Part shown: one piece after another, positions 11,906 to 24,299 of the stretch
Numbering within the stretch: the stretch's first letter is position 1
How the letters are laid out: each line of letters begins with the position of its first letter
Assembly (NCBI GenBank): GCA_963854835.1
Contig: OY978526.1
Span: forward strand, 88,464,846 to 88,528,845
Origin: Megamerina dolium
Lineage: Eukaryota > Arthropoda > Insecta > Diptera > Megamerinidae
Direction: 5' to 3'
DNA length: 64,000 nt
Notes under the pieces: generated by a model
Database searches by the model: none
Seen by the model: only the letters and a program-made list of their open reading frames with translations
What the model was told of the DNA's origin: nothing
Made by a program: the position numbers and the translations under genes

Positions 11906-12895
11906 CACTGAATACTCCTAGTGGTGGTCTAAACAACTTTATAGATATGTACATCAAAATATTATGACATTTGTCCAAGTCGAAAATTTAACATGTAACC
12001 AATGAAAAGATTGCGGCACAATATTAGAAGAAAAACATGTCATCTATAAAATATTACATCATTGTTTCAACAATAATAATATATTAGCAAAACAACAACA
12101 ACAACATACACATATTCACTTATTCATGCGGAAAGAAGGAGGGATATTATAAGATATTATTATCATTGATAATTCAAAAAAAAAAAAAAATTAAATACAA
12201 AATAAAACTATATAATAGCATACGAACAACATCATGCAATACGGTGTTATATGTGTCCACAAACAACAACACTAGTAATTTATCCAGCGGCTACTTGAAA
12301 ATGTCACATTATCGATATGTAGGTACCTCACTGAGCCGTTAAAAAAAAAAACAAAAACAAAAAACACAAAAAGCGAAAGGTAAGATGAGCAGAAAAGAGA
12401 AAATGATAAAGGGCAGATCAAGAAAATATAGCGATTGAAAGGAAAATGAATCAATAAAAGCAACACCCCATTTATGGTGAAATGATTAATGGGCAATGCA
12501 ATACAGTAAGTACTTGTGTAGTATAACTACTAGTGGCAAAAGGAGGCGAGCGTTAAACTGTCAGCGAAAATGATAAAAAAAAGGAAGACTTACTAATAGA
12601 AGAAATTATACCGATGCCTAAATGATAATGCTGTTCCTGAGGAGCAATGCCATTTTCATCATTATTTGCAGTATCATCAATATTTGCTCTCTCTCTCTCT
12701 CTATCTCACTCCCTCTTTTTTCTCTTCCTTTGACATAATTGTCATTACATTATTTTATTTCACATGTCATATTCATGCTGGCAATCAATAGCTTTGTTGA
12801 TCGACACTTTCTAAATCGGCGTTCGTCCAATGAATTGTAATTGTAATTCGAACCGATTCTATGATGAAGACTATCACCAAGCATTATTCAAAATA
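11906..12895. other. Non-coding stretch, nothing recognised
   Basis: AT-rich, with a CAACAACAAC run near 12095 and a CT tract near 12687-12705. No coding or transposon signal is seen. Confidence 0.5.
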
Positions 12896-13815
12896 TCAAG
12901 TCAGTCCATAAGTTCGGGCGTTTTTCTTAGGTGGTTACATTGTCTTCCCAACGTTTAGGCAAATTCTTAAGTCCTTGCTCAAAAATCTGTTTGTCCTTGG
13001 AGCCAAATACTCGTCGATATCCCATTTTAGAGCTTCTTTTGAGGTGTAGTTCTTATTATCATACTTAAATGGGACTAAAGTCCACAGAAAAGGTGATCAT
13101 CGCACGATGCAATATCCGGAGATTATGGTGGATACGACATTAGCTCCCATCCGTGGTCGTTCAGCTTGCCTAAAGTCTGTCTTGCGGTATGTGGTCTTGC
13201 GTTGTCGCGATGAAACAAAACTTTGAATAATTGATGGCAATAATAATCAGCTGTGATCTGGTCTGGTTTGATTCCAGAAGATCAAAATAAATTATATCGG
13301 CCATATCCCATCAACAGGAAGCCATCTCTGGGGGTTGATTCTGATGTTTTATCTTTATCCAACTACTGGCGTTTGCCTACAGGATTATTGTAAAGAACCC
13401 ATTTTTCGTCCCCAGTAACAATACGGTTCAAAAAACTCTCATTTTCAAACTGAGAACATACATTTACCCTCTGCTGAAAGTTTGCGGAGGAAAGTTTATG
13501 CGGAAACCATTTTCCCAGCTTTGGAACCTTGCTCAATTAAACCAGGTGCCTGTAAACTATTCCGTATCATGAATTTAACCTTCCAGCCATCATATCGACT
13601 GTCAAACTTGACTCAGCTTCCACAAGTTCCAGCAAGGCGTCGTAGTTAAAGACCTCAGAACGACCAGCGCGTGGGGGGCATCCTCAACGTTACAATCACC
13701 ACTTCGAAATTTGGAATACCACTTTTTGCGCAGTGCTTACACTCACGATATTCTCCCAAACGCCTACTCTGAAACTATTGAAAAAAATAACACACGAAAT
13801 TATGCACTGACCTGA
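12896..13815 (-). mobile_element. Mariner element, family 2 (DD34D), decayed but with both ends
   Basis: TA dinucleotides at 12894-12895 and 13816-13817 flank inverted repeats. The left is TCAAGTCAGTCCATAAGTTC; the right, in reverse complement, is TCAGGTCAGTGCATAATTTC. On the minus strand the transposase reads KWYSKFRSGDCNVEDAPHAG, RIVTGDEKWVLYNN (first Asp), FHRDNARPHTARQTLGKLND (second Asp) and SYPPYSPDIASCDDHLF (third Asp). There are 34 residues between the second and third Asp, so it is DD34D. The first 30 or so codons are missing, and several stops and shifts are present. Confidence 0.9.
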
Positions 13816-15200
13816 TATATTCAAATGCCTTAGCCTCTATACATAATTGGTTGCTATTTTTACCAGAGAAATATGAAACTTGTCTTATTTTATGAAGATC
13901 AGTTCAATTTTTTTTGGGGTATTTGAAATTTCTGGTATTCAATTTTAGGTATCTTGCCCATAATGGACTTAAAATACAACTACGATCAAATAAAAATTCT
14001 TATCAAATGCTAGAGTAGCTAAATTCTCATGGTATGCAATCGAAATATATAAATATAAAGTAATATAAATTACAAAACAATTTAATAGAATTACTTTCAA
14101 TTATCTACAATTACAGCAAAATTCATTAGTACAGTATCATCATTAATATAATGACCATGTGGTCATGTAAAGACTCTTAATTCAATTGAAATTATTGTTT
14201 AAAATGTGTAGGTACATTTAAATAAACGAAAACAGAAAAAACACAACATTCAAAAAAAAAAAAAAAAAATTAAAATTAAAATGCTGTAACAACCACACAC
14301 GCAGGTAGCCAACTAGCCAACCAGCCAGTCAGCCAGCTTGCAACTATTAATGGTTAAATATACTACGTAAATACTATATTGTATGTAATATGTATTTGCT
14401 ACTCGAAACATTTAACAACATTGTATAATATTAAGTATGCATTTTAAGTCAGCTTTTTAAATATACTAGCTATATTTACTATATGGTACGAATACATATG
14501 AGATGAACGTATGTAAGGACAACATCATAAAAGAATGACTTTTAATTGATTCACGAAAAAATGTCTTGTTGCTTGCTTTTTTTTTTTTGTACGTTTTGTT
14601 GTAATTGTCTTTACTATGTCTCTTGCTGTAGTTTCAAATACATCATTATTATCATCATCATCGACATCATCGACATCATAAAAAAAACAGAAAAAGAAAA
14701 AATTGCAAAATGTAACAATGTCTGTACATTGTTGTTATAATACGAGTACGTATAATACTTAATTGTGAAACATCTTTAAAGTCATTCAGTTTTTCTAGTT
14801 GCTCTAGTTATTGCTGTAGCTGCTATTTTCAGACAGTAGTAGTAGTAGTAGTAGTAGCAGTAAAGGTAGATAATAAATAATAATAATATTCTTATACAAA
14901 ATATATGTATAAATAACAATTACATTAAAATACATTAAAATACTAGTTATAAGCATTTAAAATATAATTAAATATAATATAAAAAAAAAAATTTTTGTGT
15001 AAGACTACATTATCATAGTAAGTAGCCAGTAGTTGCAATTCATTATAATTATGCTCATCATATTATACTATTAATGATGTTAATATAGATATACGATATG
15101 TTGATGATCATGATGCCATCATCTAGCTTTAATACATAGCAACAAAAAATGCAATAAAATGCAATAATATTCACATAAGCCATTTACATATGTATACATA
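13816..15200. other. AT-rich non-coding stretch
   Basis: Contains a CAGCCAGTCAGCCAG-type short repeat (about 14305-14335), an ATC/CAT run (14640-14680) and an AGT repeat (14837-14856). No gene is seen. Confidence 0.5.
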
Positions 15201-15967
15201 CGAGGTTGCTATTTATATTTCGGGAATAGGAAATAAAAACAAACATTTTTAAATGAAAATGGCTTTATTGTTTCTTTTGCATTCGTTGAAACCATTTGTC
15301 ATAGCAATTTTTCCATACCTCTTCCAAGACACTTCCAAAACATGGTTTTTGAATGCTTCAACTGCTTCTTTGGCACTCGTAAATCGTTGACGAGTCATTG
15401 TGAACCAAATTATGACTGTACGGAGGATGAGTCATCAATTCGATGTTTTGCTGCTGCTCAAAAATTCACCTCTTTGACGAGACCTGTGTGAGAGCTCTCA
15501 TTGTCAGCGCATTGGAGAATGATTTATCTTTGGCGGCTGGTTTTGCAAATTTCTCTGAAGACTTTCGGCAACCAAATGGTTGTGTACCACTCAGAATTGA
15601 CCGTACTACGTTGCACAAGCAGAAAAGTGGCCACATGACCCATTTGGCCAAAGAAACAGCCGACCATTTGCTTCGATGTGCTGCGGGCCCAAACAACTTT
15701 TATTGGATTTGGCTCATCTTGGAACACACACACGGTCGATTGCTGTTTTGTTTCCGATTTATACGCATATATCCATGATTCGTCATGTGTCACGATTTTA
15801 TACACGTCTTTTGAAGCAACACGATCGAACTTTTTAAGCATTGCCTTACACCAATCCTTATGAGCACGTTTCTGCTAAAAAAAATTGTCAAACTTTACTA
15901 TGATGTTGCCATATTTTAACTATTGACATTAGTGTTGTCAGATCCCAAAATATAAATAGTAGCCTCA
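15201..15967 (-). mobile_element. Mariner element, family 1, internally deleted
   Basis: TA at 15199-15200 and 15968-15969 flank inverted repeats: the left is CGAGGTTGCTATTTATATTT; the right, in reverse complement, is TGAGGCTACTATTTATATTT. The minus-strand frame carries KDVYKIVTHDESWIYAYKSE (first Asp), KVVWARSTSKQMVGCFFG and HVATFLL. A shifted frame then gives NIELMTHPPYS and a short 3' end. The N-terminal third is missing (length 767 bp against about 1.3 kb for the group). Non-autonomous. Confidence 0.88.
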
Positions 15968-16426
15968 TACCATTCCATTGTCGTAAATTGTACGTTGTGG
16001 TTGGTGATGGCGGTATTATGTACTATAGTACAAAGCTGTGAATAGATAGACAACAGCAGCCGCCTCATAATATGTAGTGGGTTGATGTGCTTATGTGCTT
16101 ATGTAGTAAGTACCAACCCATAGTAATAATTCAGTTGTAATAAAATAGACATGTTTGTTATGCGCACTCAGCGGTGGCCAATTTTAATGGTTTTAACTGA
16201 GTGTGTTTATGTTGCTACAGCAATAGTAACTAAGACAAAATAATAAAAATGTTTCAACAAAAACATAAATACACGCACAAAAAACAAACACAATCCAAAT
16301 AACTCCTTATTACCGTACTCATTTACGTTATGATGATGATGATGTCCATTTGTTCGATGAATGGTATTTTACACTGCCTTGCTTCAAAATCTATAGCAAA
16401 AATATTCGTATCCAATAAATAAATGA
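15968..16426. other. Non-coding stretch
   Basis: A short TGATGATGATGATG run near 16330. Nothing else is recognised. Confidence 0.5.
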
Positions 16427-17300
16427 TTATCTGTTCTTCGCTTGCTGGTGCCAATTGGATATTCCAAGCGCTGCTAGGTTACCCAGCATTTGGTGCTTCC
16501 AACGGAGTTTTGGTCTTCCTCTTCTTCTGCGTCCTCCAGCGGGTGCCGTCAATGTCAGCGTATAGCTCATACAGATCATCGTTGGATTCATTTGGTCCGA
16601 AGATTCTGAGCAGAACTTTTCTCTCGAAAACTTCAAGCATTCTCTCATCCGTGGTGGAAATTGTCCAGACTTCAGCGCATTGGGTATGACAGTAATAATG
16701 TGGGACTTGTAGAGCGTGATTTTCGATCTTCGAGAGAAGGCTCGACTACGCAATTGCTTACTCAGCCCAAAATAACACCTGTTAGCAAGAGTTATTCTAC
16801 GCATAATCTCTATGCTGACTTCATTACGGTTGTTGATGCTGATTCCAAGATAGACGAAGTCCATCACCACTTCCAAAGTGTAATTTTCAACAGTGACGTA
16901 TTGTCCAAGACGCTGGGACTCTTTATTTGTAGACACTAGGTACTTCGTTTTGCCCTCATTCACCGTAAAACCCAATCGACATGACTCTCGTTACAATTCA
17001 GAGAATCTTGCACTAACTGCTCGAGAGTTCATACCGATTATGTGAATATCAACGGCATACGCCAACAGCATGACACTTTTGTTGAAGATAGTGTCATTAT
17101 GTCGTAAATCTGCAGCTCGTATAATTTTGTCCATAATAAGGTAGAAGAAGTCACACAATAACGAATCACGAATCGTCTGAAACCTCGTTCTGCATTAAAC
17201 GGAGGGGAGAGGCCCTTCCCAATTTTCACTGCACAACGACAGTTAAGCAGTGTCAGAATTGCAGAATTTGTAACCAAACGGTTACTCATTTAAGGTTAAT
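16427..17300 (-). mobile_element. Antisense LINE reverse transcriptase relic (same family as 7440-8515)
   Basis: An open frame of 182 codons (16975-16427) reads GFTVNEGKTKYLVSTNKESQ, FVYLGISINNRNEVSIEIMR, CYFGLSKQLRSRAFSRRSKI and the terminal block RRRRGRPKLRWKH. A deletion of roughly 40 residues (the RLRLLGHV region) is joined in frame. Upstream, at 17300-16980, degraded RT blocks (CRCAVKIGKGLSPPFNAERG) lie in other frames. The YADD motif region is missing or broken. It is a dead copy despite the longish open frame. Confidence 0.82.
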
Positions 17301-17557
17301 CATACACAGTCAATATCTCCAAAGTCTACCGAATGGGTTTAGATGATTATCTTATAAAATATAGATAGCTGGCTGAGGACTTGGAGTAACCTAAGAAGCA
17401 ATTTGAAAAATAGTGATCACATAGTGAAAATATATTAATCAGATCACGCTCAACTGAATTCAAATTAGGATAGATCAGGTTATTTTGACTGCCCTCTTTA
17501 AGAGAGGACACACTAGCGCCAGAAAAGCTCATAGTGATACTACCGACCGCTAGAGCT

Positions 17558-17775
17558 ATATATATTAGCCGATTCCGAATGGCAGAACCCATGTGACATC
17601 ATACTTTTCGAACTTTGTCAGAGAGTTCTTTTAGAAGCTTTTCTATGGCAAAGGGGAGGAGTACAAGAAATATTTTCCATTGCTTACCAATAGGTGGGCA
17701 CCGTTCGAAGAAAAAATCTTTTCGATGTTGAAATTGCCTCAGCCGGGTAGCACTAACTACTGAGCTGCAGTATCC
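17558..17775 (-). mobile_element. SINE, copy H
   Basis: Minus-strand body: GGTGCCCACCTATTGGTAAG, AAAAGCTTCTAAAAGAACTC, TGCCATTCGGAATCGGC. The tRNA-like head is partly deleted between the A-box remnant (CAGCTCAGTAG) and GGCTGAGGC, so the B box is lost. The 3' end with the hairpin is absent. Confidence 0.8.
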
Positions 17776-19725
17776 ACTGGATTAAAATTGCTTAAATTGG
17801 TTAAATTAAAATTGCTTTGGTTTTCCAGTTCAGGTTGCCAACATGATTATTTTTGATTAAGTTAGGTTAGATTATTTAATACAAGTACCTCACCCTCGTG
17901 TCGCCTATTGTCCCATTGTGAAATCTGCTACTTGCAAATAAAGTCACTTTAATACTTTTAGCTGGTGCTTGTGAACTATACTAAAGTCTTGGCGACATTT
18001 CAGAATATAATTTAGCCACATCTCCGAGAGTTTCTCGAGTTGAGTAAAACTCCATAAATTTTTTTTTTGAAAACTTGGTCACACTCAAATAAGATGTTTC
18101 ACCGTTTCTTCGTTGTTCTTTCACTTATGCAGAGGCCCCTATGAGGGTCACGTTTGTATAGAAACTTTTTTTCCTTAGACATTCTGGTAGCTCAGCACGA
18201 GTTTCTATATCTATGGTTTGATATTTTTGGCAAGTTGCTGTTTGTTTGCTTCTTGCCTCGCTCTATCAGCGTTTCTCCTATTCTTTCTTATACATCTTGG
18301 CTTTATTTCTTTAGCACGAATATTAATCGGAACTACTCCGGCTGGCTTCAAGACTGTATAATATGCTAATGCTATACTTAATGCTGATCGCCGTTTGCTA
18401 ACAAGTTGCTACTTAAACATCGACAATGTCCAGCTCGAAAGCCTACTCAGTACTCAGGATCGATTTGTCATTGAGCCGACTAGGGACTCAATTTATTTCT
18501 AAGAATTTAAACTCAGTTTCTCTTTAAGCATTTTTTGTATTTATTACATTCATATTGTGTTAATAATGAAAATTCAACAACATCTAATATTTATACATGT
18601 ACATATATATGAAAACTGTTAAGAAAACAAAAAATAAAAATCACTCACTTGTAACTAATTGTTGCTTATGACCATTCCATTTTCTTTTAATGCGCATGCG
18701 TAACAATTTTAATTTCCCATTTTTTTTTTGTCTGTTTGTTTGTTTGTTTTTTTTTCCCCCTCTTCTGCACTTTAACTTGATTTAAAATATTCATCAACAA
18801 CAATAAAAAAAAAATTATAATAATCAAAATAAATAAAAGAAAAAAATTTTTACATCTAAACTTTATTTTTTCCATATGCAATTTTCTTTAAAATATTCCC
18901 CCCTTTTTTTATTGTGACTTTATGTGAAAATTGAATATAATTTACATGTAACTTAATTTTCCTCTGTTTGTTTGTTTTTTGCTTTCTTTTAATGCTTTGC
19001 TCTCACATTTGTTGCTCATTTGTTAATTTAATTATAATTTCAAACCATTTCCATGTTATCCATGTCCATATTAATATCATGCGTATTGCCCTCGTTTGGA
19101 AGGTAACATCCATAACAATTTTCGGCCAACAACAATTACAAAAAAAAAAATTTACAAATTTATTTTCTCAAATTAAGATCATGTTTTAGGTTATTTTTTG
19201 TTGTTGTTTGTCATTACTGATTACTTATTATTATTATTATTATTATTGTTATTATTCATTTTCCCCTTTTGTTTTTCTTTTTATTGTTTTTTTTTTTAAT
19301 ATTTAGTATTCAAATTGATAGTGGAGCAAATGCATATAGTGAAATCGAGAACAAATGAAAAGACTTAGAACACAAACTTGCCAGATGTGAAATATGTATA
19401 TGTCCAGTTTCTGTATACAATGTATATATACAATGTGTATGACAAATGTGTACAAGGTGTGATTAAGTGAATTCATATATTTTTTTGTACTTTAGGAAGC
19501 CGTGATTTTATGGGAAATCATTCAGAAAATATTGAAACCCTTGAAATACTTGAAATTAATGCTCTTAAAAATGGTCTCTGAAAAAAAACTTACGAGCATG
19601 GGCAACTTTATTGCCTTTAAATTTATCCAATATCGAGATCTTAACAAATCTTATAGTTTTGCATTTGTATTTAAACGCAGCAATTTTCTATGATTTTACT
19701 AATATTGCATCACAAAAAGGCAACA
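17776..19725. other. AT-rich non-coding stretch
   Basis: Contains TTTG/TTTTC runs (18719-18765), ATT/TTA runs (19228-19258) and homopolymers. No coding or transposon signal is recognised. Confidence 0.5.
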
Positions 19726-19727
19726 CC

Positions 19728-20580
19728 TTCTTCTTCTTCTTCTTTGTCCTAGCTTTTTCCAATTTGGCGACGTCTCTTCTTGTACGATATTTCCAGGTCG
19801 TGCGATCCTGTGTCGTCTCCTCGTTTATGACCAAGTTCGAAGTGGTCTTCCTGGGCCTTTTTTACTCTCTTCCATTGCCAATGTTTTCCTCAATACGTGC
19901 TCTTCCGGTCTCCCCATTACATGACCATACCAACGGAGGCGATTTTCTTGCAGCTTATCTGTTACAGGCGCCACCTTGCTGCTTCCACGGACGTACCTAT
20001 TCTGGACTTTTATATTTTTGTTGTAGGGTCTACGGTATCGCCCAGCACTCAGAGGCATAAAACATTGCTGGTCTGACAATGGATTTGTAGATTTTGCCTT
20101 TTATGTGTTGTGCCATCATCTTGTCGCAAAGAACGCCTGATGTGGATCTCCAGCTCTACCACCCACATTGGATCCTACGCGATATTTCTTTGTCAAGCGT
20201 GCCGTTTACACGAATATGCGAGAGCCAAAGTATTTGAACCTTTCGACGCTCTTGATGGAATCGCTGACAAGTTTTAGGCAGATTTTTTCGGCATCTCCTT
20301 CGAACTGAAACTCAGTCATCTCGGTTTTGCTGCGGCTTTGATTCAAGCACATCAACCCATTTGATTCAAGCACATCAACCCATAGGTTGAGCTTTCCTTG
20401 TAGAGCAGCTTTATTTACGGCAAGTAGCACAACGTCGTCTGCGTATAAAAGCGTCCATGGCAAGCTGTCTTGGATATCGCGGGTAAGTAAATCCATCACC
20501 AGGTTGAAAAGCAGCGGGCTAAAGGAGGACACGACAGGACACCAGGACAAGCTTTGCCCTGAGCCAGCAAAGCTGTTTTG
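19728..20580 (-). mobile_element. Antisense reverse transcriptase relic (BovB/RTE-type C-terminus)
   Basis: Minus strand from about 20550: SPLLFNLVMDLLTRDIQDSL, PWTLLYADDVVLLAVNKAAL (YADD catalytic motif), LESNGLMCLNQSRSKTEMTE, SVERFKYFGSRIF. Shifted frames follow with the RPAMFYASECWAI-type block, and DKLQENRLRWYGHVMGRPEE (about 19960-19900) with GPGRP. The order matches the palm-to-thumb region and C-terminus of RTE/BovB-like LINEs, but this is a family different from 7440 and 44819. A 22-bp segment (GATTCAAGCACATCAACCCA) is duplicated in tandem at 20339-20382. Several frameshifts. Confidence 0.78.
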
Positions 20581-22429
20581 AATGACTTATTCCGGCCACT
20601 AGTCGGTCCCTTTTTTCCACGTCTACCGTCGCTTTGACGTTGCCCACTCTCTACCACCTGGACGTGTGGATCGGGATTTTTTCTTCATTGGACCGAGGAC
20701 CCTAAAACATTTCCTAGGCCCTCCGGAGCTTTAGAGAGTAAAAAGGCCACACCTTAATAAAAACAAAACAAAAAATGCATAAAACATAATCAAATACTTT
20801 GTTGCGAAATTTGTAAGACTAAAGAAGAATTTCTCTCACAAACAATCATCACAGCGAAGCACATACACATACATCTACACACACTTGTATGCAATTTGAG
20901 AAATTTTATTTGTGAACCAAAAATCGGAAATATGAGTCAACTTAATTAACGCAGCATGATTTTTATGATGCTATAAAAGTATAAAAATTATGCTAAATAA
21001 TGTTTATATACATAAATATTTATATACATGTATAGATACATATGAATACTTGTACCAGGAAGAAATGGGAGTAAATTTAACAACTATAATTATGTACTTA
21101 CCTACTTGTGCATATAACAATACAACTTGCTATGAAAACATTTTGACAAGCATAAAATCAAAATTAAAATTACTTTAAATAGAAAAAAAAGTTAAAGAAA
21201 AAAAAAATTGTCTTTCTTTGATCACCTTTTTTTTTTTGTTTTGGTTCAGTATGCAAATTTTTATGAAATCAAATCATTTACATATTGTAGCAAACACATT
21301 ATTATATATGTATATATGTATATTCGTAATACTCTCACTAGCGTTAGCGTCTTTGGTGATACGATATTATTGCTGTTTTGTTGATGTAGTTAGATTTTCT
21401 ATTAAGATATAATGAAATCTTGAATAAAATCTATTTTAAATCCACTGGAGTAAAAATAAATTTTCCCAACAATTTAAAAATTAATAATGGGTGATACAAA
21501 TGTAAACTAACACAAAGATAAGAAATAATAAAAATAAAATAAAAAATTTAATTGCAATAAAATGCAAAGATTGTGTATATTTTCATATGATCTAAGTAAC
21601 AATAAAATTGACTCATGACATTATTTGAAACAGAAATTTGTGAACTGTTATACTCACACTTGAATCCAGTAAAGTACAGTACAGTACAGTACCATTCTGT
21701 TGATATTATATACTGTTAAAAAAGGGGAAAGTTCTTTTTTCAATGCTAATTCCGACAAATGATCAATAATTATTAGCTTTTGCTGAAGACAATCAAAATT
21801 TTACAGATACCACTCAGATGGGATATATGAAGTATCGCTGGAAAATGGCCATACTGGTTCTAAATTAGTAAATATTCCCGATATTTTCAAGTTTCTATTA
21901 CCAAGTGGTTAATTTTTGTCTAAATAAGCATTAAACATATCCTATTCAGTCCAATTTCAAATACATTTATTTATGATTTTTATAAAACGAACACTGTCTA
22001 CTTACAGAGCTCTGTGTAATGGAAGCCTCCATATTTCAAACCTCCATATTTAAACTCTATTTATACTCTATTGAAGGCGTTGTGCCTATCCCAAATTTTG
22101 ATTATTAAAGAGATTTTTACTAAATGGGAATTGCACTTTTGGTGCACAGGAAGACATCACACAAAACCATTTACAGATGATTTCAGTGTTCAGTCGATAA
22201 TATTTAGTGACTTATAGAGGTTTTGGCTGGAGTATAGCTAAGTATAATACGAGCGTTCTGCTGGTGAGTTAATTCTATATAAATATGAACATTTCCGATG
22301 AATGCTTTCATGGAATAATAGTATTCATTGATTATCTGGCTCTCAAAAAGAGGTTTCAAGTCAACATCGGTCGATTTATAGCGCCTTGGGATACGGGAGA
22401 ATTTATATTATATTATTCGTATATCCAGA
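20581..22429. other. Non-coding stretch
   Basis: GC-richer sequence up to about 20755 may be more of the preceding LINE. Beyond that it is AT-rich DNA with a CAGTA repeat (21672-21694) and nothing recognised. Confidence 0.45.
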
Positions 22430-23545
22430 TTATGTGTTACGGTTTGGTTTGTCTTTTGTGAAAGCCTGCGAAGTATTAATTTGACCATTTCGTTTTCCTC
22501 CTTATCTCCTAGAATATGGCGGATACTAGGCCAATGGTACGGTGTTCACTCAATACTCCTGCAGAGCTCACAATCTAATCTTACCACCGCTGTGCAATTG
22601 CATAGAATATGTTCCGATGTTTCCTGCTTTACTCATGACAGAGTCGACAGGTATCGTTTTCTACCACACCCATTTTCTTCATATGGCAATGGAGTCTACA
22701 ATGTCCAGCTCTACAATGAGCAGCTCTGTGTAGAGTTTTATGTCATTTCTGCTGAGGTTAAGAACAACGTCCACCCTAACATGTGCGGGATGAATAAGTG
22801 CCTTCGACTGCCGCATGCCCGTTTGGGCTCTCCATTAGTCGAGTAGATCCCGTCTCTCTCTCTCTCTCTCTTTCACATATTAAGTTGTTTTTGAAACTGT
22901 AACCCCGCAGAAGGGTTCTGGTTCAATGAAAAGAGTGCTTGCACCCTCATTTGCAAGGGAGTCACCCATTTCGTTTCCTTCGTGGCCCTCATATACCGGC
23001 ACTCACATGAGGGTGACAGAATTCTTTGTTGCCAGGGAATTGAAAAGTTTAAAACATTCCCAAACCAGCCAACTGATAGAAACGGCAATTTTGCCAGGGA
23101 CTTTAGAGCCGTCTGCCTGTTTGAGAGGATGCATATTTTCGTACTAATGAGAAGAGTGCTTGCGCCCTCCTTTGCAAGGGAGTCAGCCATTTCGTTTCCC
23201 TTGTGGTACTCATGTCCTGGCATCCACATGAGGGTCATAGAATTCTTTGCTGCCAGTGCATTGAGAAGTTCAGAACATTCCCAAACCAGCCTCGGTTGAA
23301 ATGAGAATTTTGCTAGAGACTTTAGAGCCGCCTGCCTGTCCGAGAGGATGCACATTTTGGTACCACGGGTGCCGCTACGTATGCATTCTCTCGCACATAC
23401 CTCTAAGGCATGGACCTCCGCCTGAAAGATGGAAGCTGTTTTCGCCATTGTGATTGCTCTCCGAAATCTTGGTCCAACAGTTGCCGCCTCAGCATTGATC
23501 ATTGGACTAAGTATGCTCCTTGAAAAATGATTCAATAGAATTATC
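22430..23545 (-). mobile_element. Antisense RNase H and C-terminal finger of an I/R1-like LINE, with internal duplication
   Basis: The 220-codon minus-strand frame (23535-22873) carries SIFQAEVHALEVCARECIRS (the catalytic Glu region), CILSDRQAALKSL (Asp), TLMWMPGHEYHKGNEMADSL (His-Gly, Asn-Glu and the last Asp). These are the core RNase H motifs. The segment of about 221 bp at 23145-23365 recurs at 22924-23144, so the SDRQAALKSL motif appears twice, the second time with Asn for Asp and then a frameshift. Downstream (about 22860-22480) a broken finger region (SEHILCNC) follows. Dead copy. Confidence 0.82.
22924..23365. repeat. 221-bp tandem duplication inside the LINE RNase H region
   Basis: AAGAGTGCTTGC(A/G)CCCTC starts at 22931 and again at 23152. 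Similarity continues through GAGGATGCA(T/C)ATTTT at both ends. The copies are diverged, so the duplication is old. Confidence 0.9.
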
Positions 23546-24299
23546 TTATTGCCTTAAACCAAACATTTTATTTATTTTTATTTATGCTCTTAGCTGGTTT
23601 AACTAATTAATACCTTCTTCCAAATGATAAATTTAATTTATTTAAGAATTTTATTTGTATTGAAACAACCCTCTTATAAAATTAAACAAATAAATTATAT
23701 TGTAGTAAGTAATAAAAACTGAAATTCATGATTTCCCACATTAAACTTTCTTTTTCTTTACAACTGTATAACGCTGAGTTAATCTTGGGTTAACTATTTC
23801 GATATGCATATTAAATTTTTATGACTGTATAATTAAGCAGGTACATACGAGTACTCGTGGTAGCTAAGAAAACGATGTAGAGAGCAAACAAGAAATTAAT
23901 TGCAATAATTTCAAATATTATTTGACCTACATTTTGTATGGTTCTCAATGCAATGGTGACACAATATGTATATACACATGTTGTCCAGGTTGTCCTTCTT
24001 TAATTATATGAGACTGACTGATGTTCAAGCGATACAACCATATATTGATTATATATATATTGAATCTTGTTTCAATTTTATTGAACTAGTTTTTGGTTTT
24101 TGCTCATTTTTGCAGATGATATCTTTAATATAGTATTAATCAAGCTTATGTATTGTATTATGAAGCAATATCCACACAAGAAAATTTTAACTCACAGTTT
24201 ATTTATGTATATGCCTCACAAATTCATTTTCTTTAGTTTAGTTTGCATGGATGGATGGATGTGAGTGTGAGCCAGGTGGCACCAGTAGAGTGGTACGCA
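23546..24299. other. AT-rich non-coding stretch
   Basis: Nothing recognised beyond short TA-rich tracts. Confidence 0.5.

Noticed and set aside
12272..12496. 74-codon hydrophobic minus frame as a membrane protein
   Set aside because: Phe/Leu-rich because of A-rich tracts; no conserved features.
16427..16975. 182-codon frame as a functional or domesticated gene
   Set aside because: It lacks the catalytic palm motifs, contains an in-frame deletion and is collinear with dead LINE copies.
22873..23535. 220-codon frame as a stand-alone RNase H gene
   Set aside because: It contains an internal duplication with loss of a catalytic Asp and a frameshift, and is embedded in LINE sequence.
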